From assembly GCF_024171865.1 (NCBI RefSeq), contig NZ_JAMTCN010000005.1, forward strand, positions 62,001 through 126,000: a DNA stretch of 64,000 bases. The letters are read 5' to 3'. This stretch comes from Prauserella aidingensis (GTDB taxonomy: Bacteria > Actinomycetota > Actinomycetes > Mycobacteriales > Pseudonocardiaceae). The notes beneath the pieces are model-generated. The model had not been told where the DNA came from. It saw nothing but the letters and a program-made list of their open reading frames with translations, and did no database searches. Of this stretch, positions 33,765-42,574 are shown in pieces (position 1 is the stretch's first letter; each line of letters opens with the position of its first letter). The translations under genes and the position numbers were made by a program.

Positions 33765-34766
33765 ATGACGAGCGGGTCGTCGGCACAGGTCATCCGGCTG
33801 CACCGGGACGGATCACCCGGTGGCGATTCCGGGCGCGTGGCGGCGGGCGACCCGGACGGCGCCGACCGCGACGCCTCCGTCGTCGAACTCCCCACCCCGG
33901 ATTCGGCAGCGGACTCCGACGCGACCGGCGGGGACGAGCCGTTGGACCGGCTGTTGACGTTCCTGCGGAACCGGCTCACCGGGGACTACGAGGTCGACGA
34001 GTTCGGCTTCGACCCCGCGCTGACCGACACGCTCGTGCTGCCGCCGCTGAAGCTGCTGTACGACAAGTGGTTCCGCGTCGGCGCCGTCGGTGCCGGGAAC
34101 CTGCCCGCCGACGGCGGTGCGCTGCTGGTCGCCAACCACTCCGGCGTGCTGCCCATCGACTCGATCATGACCGCGCTGGCCGTCCACGAGCAGCATCCGC
34201 AGCGGCGTCACCTGCGCATGCTCGGTGCCGACCTGGTGTTCAAGACGCCGGTGCTGGGCACGCTCGCGCGCAAGTCGGGGCAGACGCTGGCGTGCAACCC
34301 CGATGCGGAACGGTTGCTGCGCGCGGGTGAGCTCGTCGGGGTGTGGCCGGAGGGATTCAAGGGGGTCGGCAAACCGTTCTCGGCGCGGTACAAGCTGCAG
34401 CGATTCGGACGCGGCGGGTTCGCGTCGGCGGCGATCCGCGCCGGGGTGCCGATCATTCCGGTCGCCGTGGTCGGGGCCGAGGAGATCTATCCGAAGATCG
34501 GCGACATCAAGCCCCTCGCCAGGTTGCTCGGACTGCCGTACTTCCCGGTGACGCCGTTCTTCCCGCTGCTCGGGCCGCTCGGGGCGGTGCCGCTGCCGAC
34601 GAAGTGGACGATCGAGTTCGGCGAGCCGATCCTGACCGACGCCTACGAGCCCGAGGCGGCCGACGACCCGATGCGGGTGTTCAACCTCAACGACCAGGTG
34701 CGGGAGGCGATCCAGCAGATGCTCTACCGCCGTCTCGCCCGCCGCCGCAACATCTTCAGCGGCTGA
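33765..34766 (+). CDS. Lysophospholipid acyltransferase family protein (Rv0502-like)
   Basis: A 333-residue PlsC-type acyltransferase. The acceptor/catalytic motif is NHSGVLPID near residue 125. GVWPEGFKGVGKPF is the substrate-binding block near 193, and IPVAVVGAEEIYP the next. The N-terminal 70 residues are variable. It is placed 12 bases after the epimerase, matching Rv0501-Rv0502, so one operon. The acceptor lipid is unknown. Confidence 0.9.
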   Translation: MTSGSSAQVIRLHRDGSPGGDSGRVAAGDPDGADRDASVVELPTPDSAADSDATGGDEPLDRLLTFLRNRLTGDYEVDEFGFDPALTDTLVLPPLKLLYDKWFRVGAVGAGNLPADGGALLVANHSGVLPIDSIMTALAVHEQHPQRRHLRMLGADLVFKTPVLGTLARKSGQTLACNPDAERLLRAGELVGVWPEGFKGVGKPFSARYKLQRFGRGGFASAAIRAGVPIIPVAVVGAEEIYPKIGDIKPLARLLGLPYFPVTPFFPLLGPLGAVPLPTKWTIEFGEPILTDAYEPEAADDPMRVFNLNDQVREAIQQMLYRRLARRRNIFSG

Positions 34767-34874
34767 CGACTCTCCGTAGCTGTCACGCGGTGTCGTGAGT
34801 GCCCTTGGGGGCATCGGCGATGCGAGTCGCGCCGCGGTCGTGGTTACCGAGTGTGATGGGGCGGCGGTCCGGGG

Positions 34875-35996
34875 TCAGCGGCGACGGTGGGCGACGGCGC
34901 CCGCGACGGCACCCGCGACCGCACCTGCACCGAGCACCGACGGGACGCCGATCTTCGCGGCCTTGCGGCCCGTACGGAAGTCGCGGATCTCCCAGCCCCG
35001 GGCACGCGCCGTGTCACGCAGTTCGGCGTCCGGGTTGACCGCCACCGCGGTGCCGACCACGGACAGCATCGGCACGTCGTTCTGCGAGTCCGAGTAGGCC
35101 GTGCACCGCCGCAGGTTCAGCCCTTCCCGCGCCGCGAGGGCGCGCACCGCGTGGGCCTTCGCCCTGCCGTGCAGCAGGTCGCCGACCAGCCGTCCCGTGT
35201 ACACCCCGTCGACGCTCTCGGCGACCGTGCCCAGCGCACCCGTCAGCCCGAGGCGCCGGGCGATGATCGCCGCCAACTCGACCGGCGTCGCCGTCACGAG
35301 CCACACGCGCTGGCCCGCGTCCAGGTGCATCTGGGCGAGTGCGCGCGTGCCCGCCCAGATCTTGTCGGCCATGAGCTCGTCGTAGATCTCCTCGCCGACC
35401 TCGGTCAGCTGCTCGACCGTGGCCCCGGCGACGAACGAGAGCCCCTGCTCCCGGATGCCGTCGACGTTGCCCTCCTTGCCGCCGACGCGGAACCGCAGCT
35501 GCTGCATCGCGAACCCGGCGAGGTCGGAGGCCGTGAAGTATTTCCGCGAGGCCAACCCGCGGGCGAAGTGGAAGATCGAGGCGCCGACCATCATGGTGTT
35601 GTCGACGTCGAAGAAGGCGGCGGCGGTCAGGTCCGGCGGCGCGGGTGGCGGCGGGGGCGCTTCGTCGAGGTCGGCGGCGCCCGTCGTGTCGAGCCTGCCG
35701 GTGATGTCCGACTCGTCCGCGTGTTCGGTGCCGCCGGCCTCCAGCGGTTCGGCGACGGCCGTACCGGTGCTTCCGGGCTGCTGCGCACCATCGGTCTGCG
35801 CCGTGCCGGTTCGCCCCGCGTCGTCGGTCTGCGTCGTGTCCGCTTCGGCCCGGGCCGCGTCCGCCTCGGCCTGTGCGGCTTCGGCCTCCATCGCCACGGC
35901 AGCGTCCGCCGACGCCTCACCTGCCAGGGCAGCGAGCCGTTCGCGTTCCTGTTTCTTACTGCGGGCCCGCCACAGCGCCACGCACACCGCCTCCAC
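34875..35996 (-). CDS. HAD-IB phosphatase, SerB-like, with long N-terminal extension
   Basis: A 373-residue protein. The HAD domain (about 125-340) has motif [10 protein letters not shown], motif II VTATP, a conserved Lys in [11 protein letters not shown], and motif [13 protein letters not shown]. It is a phosphoserine phosphatase/SerB1-type enzyme (Rv0505c position). The first 120 residues are Ala/Glu/Thr-rich and disordered, with an early amphipathic Arg/Lys helix. The C-terminus has a hydrophobic [19 protein letters not shown] segment, which may anchor it in the membrane. It starts at GTG 35996. Confidence 0.87.
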   Translation of the reverse strand: MEAVCVALWRARSKKQERERLAALAGEASADAAVAMEAEAAQAEADAARAEADTTQTDDAGRTGTAQTDGAQQPGSTGTAVAEPLEAGGTEHADESDITGRLDTTGAADLDEAPPPPPAPPDLTAAAFFDVDNTMMVGASIFHFARGLASRKYFTASDLAGFAMQQLRFRVGGKEGNVDGIREQGLSFVAGATVEQLTEVGEEIYDELMADKIWAGTRALAQMHLDAGQRVWLVTATPVELAAIIARRLGLTGALGTVAESVDGVYTGRLVGDLLHGRAKAHAVRALAAREGLNLRRCTAYSDSQNDVPMLSVVGTAVAVNPDAELRDTARARGWEIRDFRTGRKAAKIGVPSVLGAGAVAGAVAGAVAHRRR

Positions 35997-36106
35997 GGTC
36001 GAGTTCGGCCTTCACCTGGCTGTGCACTGAAGTAGCCAGGATAACGGTTGGTCGCGTAGTGCTCTTCGGCGCTCACCCCGGGCTACGTGGCTGCTCCGCT
36101 CGGTCG

Positions 36107-37681
36107 TCAGTCGCGCGGCGAGTCCAGGCCGGTGATGCCGGCGAGGATCGTCGACAGGGAGAACTCGCCGGGGTGCCGTGGCCGTTCGTCCGGCAGGCGC
36201 GGCCCGGTCGGCGGCTCGGGCACGGCACGCACGACCTGTGCCGGCGGAACTCGCGAGGCCGGGGTCCACGGCGGGGTCGCGCGCACCGGTGTGGCGACGT
36301 CCGCGGATTCCCCCGCATGCTCCGGGCCGGACCCGACGAACGTGGCCGCGTCGTCACCGGTGGGGACGTCGCGTGGCTGCCCGTCGTCGGAATCCTGGTC
36401 ATCGTGCGGAGGTGGGACCGGGGAGGGCTCGTCGGCGGGTCCCGCCTGCGGAGCGGTACGGCAGGTGCCCGTCGTGGGCAACACGCCGAGGTCGTCGGCG
36501 CCGCCCGACGTGATCCGCAGGCACGACATGCGCTCGTCGAGGGCCAGGGCGCGCTGCTCGACGCGCGACAGCAGCTCCGTCCCCGCTGCGGCACCCGGGA
36601 CCGGGGCGATCCGCGCCGCCTCGTCGCCTGCCCACGTGCGGATCCGGTCGAGCTGCTCGCCACCCGACGTCGTGGCGAGCGCCGTCAGCTCCGCGACCGC
36701 CGCGCGCGTGTCGTCGGTGAAGTCGGTGAGCCCGGCGTGCAGCGTCGTGCGGTCGAGGGCGCCGTCGTCGGCCAGCGAACGCAACTCGGTGATCCGGTCG
36801 GAGGCGTACCCGAGCTGCTGGAACGCGCGCTCCTCGGCGTCGAACGTCATGGCCAGCGAGGCGTCCTCGCGCAGCTGTTTCAGGGCGTAGAGCGACTCGC
36901 CGGGCCTGGCGTCGTCGGACGCGCCGAGCGCCACACCCGCCGTGGCGACCAGCGCCGCCGCCCCGGCCGCGACGGCGGGCGTCCGCCGACGACGGGGCCC
37001 GGTCCTGTCCCTGCCCGGTCGTGACGCCGGCCGTGGTTTCGACGGCGGACCGACCTTCCGCTCGGTGGCCGGGTTCCCCTCGGTGGCGGGGCTCTGTCCA
37101 GTGGCGGCGCTCTGTCCGGTGGTCGGGTTCGCTTCGACGGTGCGCAGCGCGGCGGGGCTCGGCGTGGTGTTCGGCTCGGTATCGGGGGACTGGCGGTCCG
37201 GGGATCGGCGCGCCGGGGTCCCGGGAGCCGTGGACTGGCGGTCCAGGGATTGGGGCACCGGGGATCCGGGTGCCGGGAACCGGGGATCCGGGGACTGGGG
37301 CGTCGAGGACCGGTGCGTCGAGGACCGGTGCGTCGAGGACCGGTGCGTCGAGGACCGCGGATCCGAGGATTCGGGGTCCGGGGCGAGCACGCGGTCGGTG
37401 ATGCGTATCCGTGCTGCCGGGGTCAGCGAGCCGTCCCGCTCGTCGCCGGATGCGACTCCGCGATGTTCTCCCGCGCCGTGCTCGTCGACGTCCGGCGCGG
37501 CCGTGCCTGCGCCCCGGTTGCCGAGGTCCCGCAGGGCGGCGACGATCGCCAGCTCGTCGGCGAACTCGCCCCTGCGATCGGCCTCGCCCGCCTCGACGGC
37601 GCGTGCGAAGCGTTCGTCCGCGTCACGGGAGGTGCGGGATCGCCGCACGTGAAGTGACCGCGGGATTCGTGGAGGCTCCAC
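36107..37681 (-). CDS. DUF5667 membrane protein, probable partner of the adjacent ECF sigma factor
   Basis: A 524-residue protein starting at GTG 37681 with GGAGGC nine bases upstream. The N-terminal part (DADERFARAVEAGEADRRGE, residues 20-55) resembles the sigma-binding region of anti-sigma factors. Then come about 180 residues of low complexity, partly an expanded 15-bp repeat (SSTHRSSTHR). A single membrane helix TPAVAAGAAALVATAGVALG follows, then the extracytoplasmic DUF5667 domain (ARPGESLYALKQLREDASLA onward) and a Pro-rich tail. The layout is like RsbN, the anti-sigma factor of BldN. It sits 187 bases downstream of the sigma gene. The anti-sigma role is inferred. Confidence 0.75.
   Translation of the reverse strand: MEPPRIPRSLHVRRSRTSRDADERFARAVEAGEADRRGEFADELAIVAALRDLGNRGAGTAAPDVDEHGAGEHRGVASGDERDGSLTPAARIRITDRVLAPDPESSDPRSSTHRSSTHRSSTHRSSTPQSPDPRFPAPGSPVPQSLDRQSTAPGTPARRSPDRQSPDTEPNTTPSPAALRTVEANPTTGQSAATGQSPATEGNPATERKVGPPSKPRPASRPGRDRTGPRRRRTPAVAAGAAALVATAGVALGASDDARPGESLYALKQLREDASLAMTFDAEERAFQQLGYASDRITELRSLADDGALDRTTLHAGLTDFTDDTRAAVAELTALATTSGGEQLDRIRTWAGDEAARIAPVPGAAAGTELLSRVEQRALALDERMSCLRITSGGADDLGVLPTTGTCRTAPQAGPADEPSPVPPPHDDQDSDDGQPRDVPTGDDAATFVGSGPEHAGESADVATPVRATPPWTPASRVPPAQVVRAVPEPPTGPRLPDERPRHPGEFSLSTILAGITGLDSPRD
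37190..37385 (-). repeat. 15-bp tandem array in the DUF5667 gene
   Basis: On the plus strand units such as TGCGTCGAGGACCGG recur at 15-base intervals (three near-identical copies at about 37312-37356). More degenerate GGATCCGGGGACTGG-like units flank them. Read on the minus strand they encode a five-residue repeat (STHRS, SDPRS). Confidence 0.85.
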
Positions 37682-37868
37682 GGTGGCAACGCCTCCCGGC
37701 TCGCCGGCGCGTGGCCGGTCGTGGACGTCTCGATAGGTCTGCGGTGACAACGACGTCGGAGCCGCAGCGGTTACGGGGTGTCCACTCCGTGGGTGGCGCG
37801 CGTTACAGCCAGTGGCCGCCGGGGTGGCTTGGCCGGTGCCGGAACGCGAATGCCGGTGGGCGCGGGGC

Positions 37869-38528
37869 TCAGCGGAGCGTGTCCGGCAGCAGCTTCGCCA
37901 GTCTCCGGATCGCACGGTGTTGCAGCGCCTTCACCGCGCCCTCTCCTCGGTCCATGATCCGGGCGGTCTCGGCCACCGAATAGCCCTGGATGAACCGCAG
38001 AATCACGCATTCACGTTGGTCGTCGCCGAGGTCGCTGATGCAACGGACGAGTTCGTCGCCAGTGTCGCGGCTGATCACCTGCTGCTCCGGTCCCAGTGAC
38101 CCCGCGGCACCCGCCACCGCGGCGGTGGGCGTCGTGGGGTCGGCGATCTCGTCGGTGACGACCTCGAGCCGGAACCGGCTCGACTTCACGTGGTCGAGCA
38201 CCAGATTGCGGGCGATCGTGGTGAACCAGGCGCCGACGTCGCGGCCCTGGTAGCTGATCGACGTGATCCGCCGCAGGGCGCGCAGGAACGTCTCGCTCGT
38301 GACGTCCTCGGCGAGGTGGCGGTCCCCCACTCGGAGGAGGACGTAGCGGTACACGCCGTCGACGTAGCGGTCGTAGAGCCGTCCGAACGCCGCGCGGTCG
38401 CCTCCCTGTGCGGCGTGCACGAGATCCCAGCCCTCGGCCGTCGGATCGGGTGCGGCCGGCGCGGGATCGGGTACGGCGTACAGCGGGGCGCGTGCTGGAC
38501 CAGCAGCAACAGCGATTGGCAGGCTCAT
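37869..38528 (-). CDS. ECF-type RNA polymerase sigma factor (BldN-like)
   Basis: A 219-residue sigma factor with region 2 (FGRLYDRYVDGVYRYVLLRV, then AEDVTSETFLRALRRI) and region 4 (LGDDQRECVILRFIQGYSV then AETARIMDRGEGAVKALQHR). A 35-residue Pro/Ala-rich N-terminal extension is reminiscent of the pro-region of BldN. It starts at ATG 38528 with a strong GGAGGAGG. A DUF5667 protein follows, as for BldN-RsbN. The regulon is unknown, and the upstream region has a small inverted repeat (CTACC...GGTAG at 38618-38635). Confidence 0.9.
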   Translation of the reverse strand: MSLPIAVAAGPARAPLYAVPDPAPAAPDPTAEGWDLVHAAQGGDRAAFGRLYDRYVDGVYRYVLLRVGDRHLAEDVTSETFLRALRRITSISYQGRDVGAWFTTIARNLVLDHVKSSRFRLEVVTDEIADPTTPTAAVAGAAGSLGPEQQVISRDTGDELVRCISDLGDDQRECVILRFIQGYSVAETARIMDRGEGAVKALQHRAIRRLAKLLPDTLR

Positions 38529-38730
38529 CGTGTTGCACCTCCTCCGGGGCCGTTCCCGGACATTCGCGTGATCGGAGTGATCACCGCCACTACGTCGTCA
38601 CGGGAGCATACGCGTAGCTACCGCCTAGTAGGTAGTGGTGTCCTCGTTGCAATCGGGAGACGCTGCCGTCCGGTCGCTATGACGCCCGAGCTTCGCGGGC
38701 ACACTGGGCGGGGGATGAGGAGGTCCGTGG

Positions 38731-40506
38731 ATGGCAGCGAACACGGAGGCAGCGAGGCCGGGATCGCCGGGTGAGAACGTCGCCGATCTCGTCACGGCCG
38801 CGGCACGGAGGAGGCCGCTGGCCGAAGGGATCGTCGACACCGCCTCGGGGGTCACGCTGACGTGGATCGACGTCGACAACGCGGCGACGGCGTTCGCCCG
38901 CCGAATCCGCGACGCCGGCGTGCGGCCCGGCGACCGTGTCGCGCTGCGGCTGCCGACCTGCGCACAACTCGTTATCGGTCTGTTCGCCGTGTTCCGGTCC
39001 GGTGCGATCGCCGTTCCGCTCTCGCCCACCGCCCCGGACGCCGAGGTCTGCGACCTCATCACCGATTGCGGCGCCCGCCTGCTCGTGGCCCACGACGACC
39101 TCGGTGACGTTCCCGCTCTCGTCCCGTCCCTCGACCACCCGGGCATGCCGTCGGATCATGCGTCGCAGGTCGACGGCTCCGCGGACGGCAGTTCCCAGGA
39201 ACACGTGTCCTCGGACGTCGGATCGGGGGATGGCGGCTCCGGGGATGTCGGGTCCGGGGACTGGGTGTCCGAGGACGGCGTGTCCGGGGACGTCGGATCT
39301 GGGGACTGGGTGTCCGAGGATGACGGGTCTCGGGACGGCGGGTCCGCGGACGGCACGTCCCCGGATGACAGCCCGCCGCGTGACTCACCGGATGACGGTT
39401 CCCCGGTCGACGAGGTGGGGACGGGCGGCGAGGACATCGCCGCGATCTTCTACACCTCGGGCACGAGCGGTCCCGCACGTGGCGTGATGCTGTCGCACCG
39501 GGCGCTGCTGGCGAACGTGCGCCAGTTCGCGGGCGTCATGCCCGCAGGCGAGCACCCCGCTCGCACGCTGCTCGCCGTTCCGCTGCACCACATCTACGGC
39601 CTCGGTCCCGGGCTGCTCCTGCCCACCGCGACCGCCGCCACCATCGTGCTCGCGCAGCGGTTCGACGCCCGCGACACACTGCACGCCTGCCGCACCCACG
39701 CGATCACCACGGTCGTCGGCGTGCCCGCGATGTACACCGACCTCGCGGCCAGGTCCGCCGAGGAACTCGCCGACGCGCTGGCCACCGTCGCGATCTTCAT
39801 GTCCGGTGCCGCGCCGCTGCACCCGCGCGTGCTGAACGCCATCACCGACGCCACCGGGCAGGCCGTCTACGAGGGATACGGCCTGACGGAAGCGGCACCG
39901 GTCGTGACGTCCACGCTCGTCACGGGCCAGGCGAAGGCCGGTTCCGTCGGCAGGGCACTGCCGGGTGTCGAGCTGCGCCTCGTCGACAGCGACGGCTCCC
40001 CGGCACACGCACCGCTCGATCCCGCCGACCCCGACGACGCGTTCGGCGACGACATCGGCCTCACCGGGCTCGTCTCGATCCGCGGTGCCAACCTGTTCAG
40101 CGGCTACTGGCCCGACGGCGCCCACGGCCCCGACGCCGACGGCTGGTACCGCACCGGCGACGTCGGCTACCTCGACACCGACGGCGACCTGCACCTTGTC
40201 GACCGCGCCAACGACCTGATCATCGTCAACGGGTTCAACGTCTACCCGCGTGAGGTCGAGGACGCGATTCTGACGCTGCCGGGGGTCGCCGAGGTCGCGG
40301 TCGTCGGGGTGCTCGACGACCGCACCGGCGAATCGGTGCGTGCCGTCGTGCGGCCCGAGTCCGGTGCACAGCTGTCGGAGCAGCAGGTCATCGACGTCTG
40401 CGAAGCCAGGTTGGCCCGTTACAAGGTGCCGTCGACCGTGGAGTTCGCCGACGAGCTGCCGCACACCGCCGTCGGCAAACTGCGCAGGGTGCAGCTCCGC
40501 ACGTAA
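38731..40506 (+). CDS. AMP-dependent acyl-CoA synthetase/ligase with repeat-expanded linker
   Basis: A 591-residue ANL-superfamily enzyme. The P-loop is FYTSGTSGPARGVMLSH near residue 240, A5 is YEGYGLTEAAPV near 385, A7 is WYRTGDVGYLD near 470, and A10 is HTAVGKLRR at the C-terminus with the catalytic Lys. Between the N-terminal subdomain and the P-loop there are about 80 residues of Gly/Ser/Asp repeat (GSGDVGSGDWVSEDG) encoded by a 15-bp array; related enzymes lack such a segment. It probably activates a fatty acid. It has a GAGGAGG ribosome binding site. It is divergent from the sigma factor. Confidence 0.9.
   Translation: MAANTEAARPGSPGENVADLVTAAARRRPLAEGIVDTASGVTLTWIDVDNAATAFARRIRDAGVRPGDRVALRLPTCAQLVIGLFAVFRSGAIAVPLSPTAPDAEVCDLITDCGARLLVAHDDLGDVPALVPSLDHPGMPSDHASQVDGSADGSSQEHVSSDVGSGDGGSGDVGSGDWVSEDGVSGDVGSGDWVSEDDGSRDGGSADGTSPDDSPPRDSPDDGSPVDEVGTGGEDIAAIFYTSGTSGPARGVMLSHRALLANVRQFAGVMPAGEHPARTLLAVPLHHIYGLGPGLLLPTATAATIVLAQRFDARDTLHACRTHAITTVVGVPAMYTDLAARSAEELADALATVAIFMSGAAPLHPRVLNAITDATGQAVYEGYGLTEAAPVVTSTLVTGQAKAGSVGRALPGVELRLVDSDGSPAHAPLDPADPDDAFGDDIGLTGLVSIRGANLFSGYWPDGAHGPDADGWYRTGDVGYLDTDGDLHLVDRANDLIIVNGFNVYPREVEDAILTLPGVAEVAVVGVLDDRTGESVRAVVRPESGAQLSEQQVIDVCEARLARYKVPSTVEFADELPHTAVGKLRRVQLRT
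39208..39370 (+). repeat. 15-bp tandem array in the acyl-CoA ligase gene
   Basis: About eleven consecutive 15-base units resemble TCCGGGGACGTCGGG or TCCGAGGACGGCGTG. The period is exact, so the reading frame (five residues per unit) is kept. Confidence 0.92.
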
Positions 40507-40530
40507 CCGCGCACCCTGCACCCGCGACGC

Positions 40531-40620
40531 CGTGTTGCAGATTCCGGAGGCCGTGTTGCGGCTTGCGGAGCCCGTGTTGCGGTTCCAGGGCGCCGTGTTG
40601 CAGACCCAGGGCCCGTGTTG
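40531..40620 (-). repeat. 21-bp tandem array H (5 units)
   Basis: On the plus strand CGTGTTGCA/G begins at 40531, 40552, 40573, 40594 and 40614 (spacings 21, 21, 21, 20). It starts 24 bases after the ligase stop. The last interval is one of the few departures from 21. Confidence 0.95.
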
Positions 40621-40745
40621 CAGGTTTCGGGGCCGCTCACACCCGCCCGTCCCCGCCACACCGGCCGGTCGCGTTGCGGACCGAGCCGGACCGACCGTCA
40701 CCGGTCGACGACCGGCCACGGCCTCGTCGACGTCGCGATCGCACG

Positions 40746-40979
40746 TCAGCTCAGCGCTGCGCGGAGCCGGTCCTCCTCGACGTGCCAGTACCCGTGTTCG
40801 TCGCCGTCGACCAGCAGCACCGGGACGCGGTCGCCGTACTCGGCCTGGTCCTCGGGGTCGGCATCGACGTCGACGGTCGACCAGGTCGCGCCCAGCTCCT
40901 CGCAGATCCGGGCGACGTCGGTCTCGGCGGTCTCGCACGCATGGCAGCCCGCGCGCGTCATGACGGTGACGTGGTGCAT
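40746..40979 (-). CDS. Glutaredoxin-family (thioredoxin-fold) protein
   Basis: A 77-residue protein, MHHVTVMTRAGCHACETAET at the N-terminus, with a CxxC redox motif (Cys-His-Ala-Cys) and the cis-Pro region RVPVLLVDG. It is the DUF836/Rv0508-type mini-glutaredoxin conserved just ahead of the hem cluster in mycolata. The start at 40979 has GAGGGC upstream. The partner is unknown; mycothiol chemistry is possible but unproven. Confidence 0.88.
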   Translation of the reverse strand: MHHVTVMTRAGCHACETAETDVARICEELGATWSTVDVDADPEDQAEYGDRVPVLLVDGDEHGYWHVEEDRLRAALS

Positions 40980-41073
40980 GCCCTCATCATCGCTCCCGTG
41001 TGCAGTGCCCCGCCGTCCAGCCCGTGACGGCTCACCCGCGGTCGTACGCGATGTGTCTGGCATCCTCCTGCGC

Positions 41074-41772
41074 GTGACCAGTGCATCCGCGGACGAATCC
41101 GGCACCGACGTCCACATCCCGGCGGTGATCCCGGCGCTCGTGATCACGGTGCCGGTGGCGGTCGGTGCGCTCCTCGGGTTCGCGGGCGGTCCGCTGATCC
41201 GCGGCCTGACGACCGTGCTGGACGGGACGCCGGTCGGAGCGCCCGGGTGGCTGCACCTGCTCGGCGGCCTGTCGCCCGGCTGGTCGGTGGCGGTGATGAC
41301 GGGTCTCGGCGTGGTCGTCGGCGTCGTGCTGGCGCTGTACACCTACCGTGAGGCGTTGTCGCTGCGCGTGTTCGACGATCACGTGGAGTCCGAGGTCGAG
41401 GGCCGCGAGGGCTGGGTCGAACGGGCGACGACGACGGCGGTCTTCCACGGCCGTCCTGCGCTCGTGTTCCTCCGGCGCGACGCCGCACCGGTGCGCCTGT
41501 CGGGTGCGCAGGACCTGCGCGAAGGTGACCTGCGCTCCGCGTTCGAGCGTCACGACTGGCCGTGGCGCGACGGCGATCCGTACGCGGATGAGTACGAACG
41601 CTGGGTCGACGGCCGCCCGGGATTCACCGCCGACGAGCACACCCTGTTGCGCCGCCGCTTCGAGGCGGGCAAGGACGACGCGGCGCGGATCGAGGCCGAC
41701 GACGCCCTGTTCGCGGCCGGACTCGTCGCCCGTTCCGACAAGAAACAGCTCCACGTACGACGTGTGTCCTGA
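41074..41772 (+). CDS. YqeB-like membrane protein
   Basis: A 232-residue protein. Two hydrophobic helices (IPALVITVPVAVGALLGF near residue 15 and WSVAVMTGLGVVVGVVLALY near 70) precede a cytoplasmic domain. The C-terminal region DEYERWVDGRPGFTADEHTL and LRRRFEAGKDDAARIEADDA resembles the YqeB family, as I recall it. It starts at GTG 41074 without a clear Shine-Dalgarno sequence. The function is unknown. Confidence 0.72.
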   Translation: MTSASADESGTDVHIPAVIPALVITVPVAVGALLGFAGGPLIRGLTTVLDGTPVGAPGWLHLLGGLSPGWSVAVMTGLGVVVGVVLALYTYREALSLRVFDDHVESEVEGREGWVERATTTAVFHGRPALVFLRRDAAPVRLSGAQDLREGDLRSAFERHDWPWRDGDPYADEYERWVDGRPGFTADEHTLLRRRFEAGKDDAARIEADDALFAAGLVARSDKKQLHVRRVS

Positions 41773-41824
41773 CCCGGTCACCTAACCTCACGGCAGGACC
41801 GGCCTGCGACCACGAGAGGCAGCG

Positions 41825-42196
41825 ATGGAGATCTGGATCAACCCCGCGTGCTCCAAGTGCAGGACCGCGCTCGGACTGCTCGACGCCGAGGGAGCCGAGT
41901 ACACGGTGCGCAAGTACCTCGAGGACGTGCCCACGGCCGACGAGATCCGCGACGTTCTCGACCGGCTCGGGCTGGAACCGTGGGACATCACGCGCACGCA
42001 GGAGCAGATCGCGAAGGACCTCGTCCTCAAGGACCGCACCGAGTGGCCGCGCGACGACTCCGGGCGGGAGAAGTGGATCGCCGCGCTGGTCGAACATCCG
42101 AAGCTGATCCAGCGGCCGATCATCACCGCGGACGACGGCACCGCCGTGGTCGCACGTACCGACGACGCCGTCCGGGACGCCCTCTCCCGCGGCTGA
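41825..42196 (+). CDS. ArsC/Spx-family thioredoxin-fold protein
   Basis: A 123-residue ArsC-family protein. NPACSKCRTALGLLD has a CxxC (Cys-Ser-Lys-Cys), YLEDVPTADEIRDVLDRLGL follows, and LIQRPIITADDG is the typical RPI motif. Members include glutaredoxin-dependent arsenate reductases, Spx and YfgD-type proteins. The lone-Cys active site plus extra Cys fits the YfgD/ArsC-like group better than Spx. GAGAGGCAG precedes the ATG. No arsenic genes are nearby. Confidence 0.85.
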   Translation: MEIWINPACSKCRTALGLLDAEGAEYTVRKYLEDVPTADEIRDVLDRLGLEPWDITRTQEQIAKDLVLKDRTEWPRDDSGREKWIAALVEHPKLIQRPIITADDGTAVVARTDDAVRDALSRG

Positions 42197-42336
42197 GGCC
42201 AGGTCGGGTGTCTCGGCACGCCGTAACCTGTGGCGCGTCCGGAAGCTGCAACGTGGGACGGGTGCACCCTCGCGGGACGGTGCGTCGACGAGTGGGGCCG
42301 TCGGACGTCGATGGCGGGCCACGCGCGTCCTGGATC
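42197..42336. other. Intergenic stretch after the ArsC-family gene
   Basis: GC-rich sequence with one degenerate core (CTGCAACGTGGG near 42247). No gene or terminator hairpin is evident before array I. Confidence 0.4.
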
Positions 42337-42450
42337 CGCAACACGCGCGCCGGAAACCGCAACACGCGCCCCTGGATCCGCAACACGCGCCCCTGGATCC
42401 GCAACACGCGCCCCTGGATCCGCAACACGCGCCCGTGGATGTGCAACACG
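42337..42450 (+). repeat. 21-bp tandem array I (6 units)
   Basis: Cores begin at 42337, 42358, 42379, 42400, 42421 and 42442 (the last TGCAACACG), all 21 apart. Three consecutive linkers are identical (CGCCCCTGGATC), suggesting recent amplification. Confidence 0.96.
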
Positions 42451-42574
42451 GCGGCTGGGGGACCGGGGCACGGCTGTCCCGAGCGCAGGACGCGGGAAGG
42501 GTGTCGGCGGGCGTAAGGGAGACGTAAGGCGCTGACCTGGTCACACGCGCCCCTTCCGGCGTCACGATGGAGGC

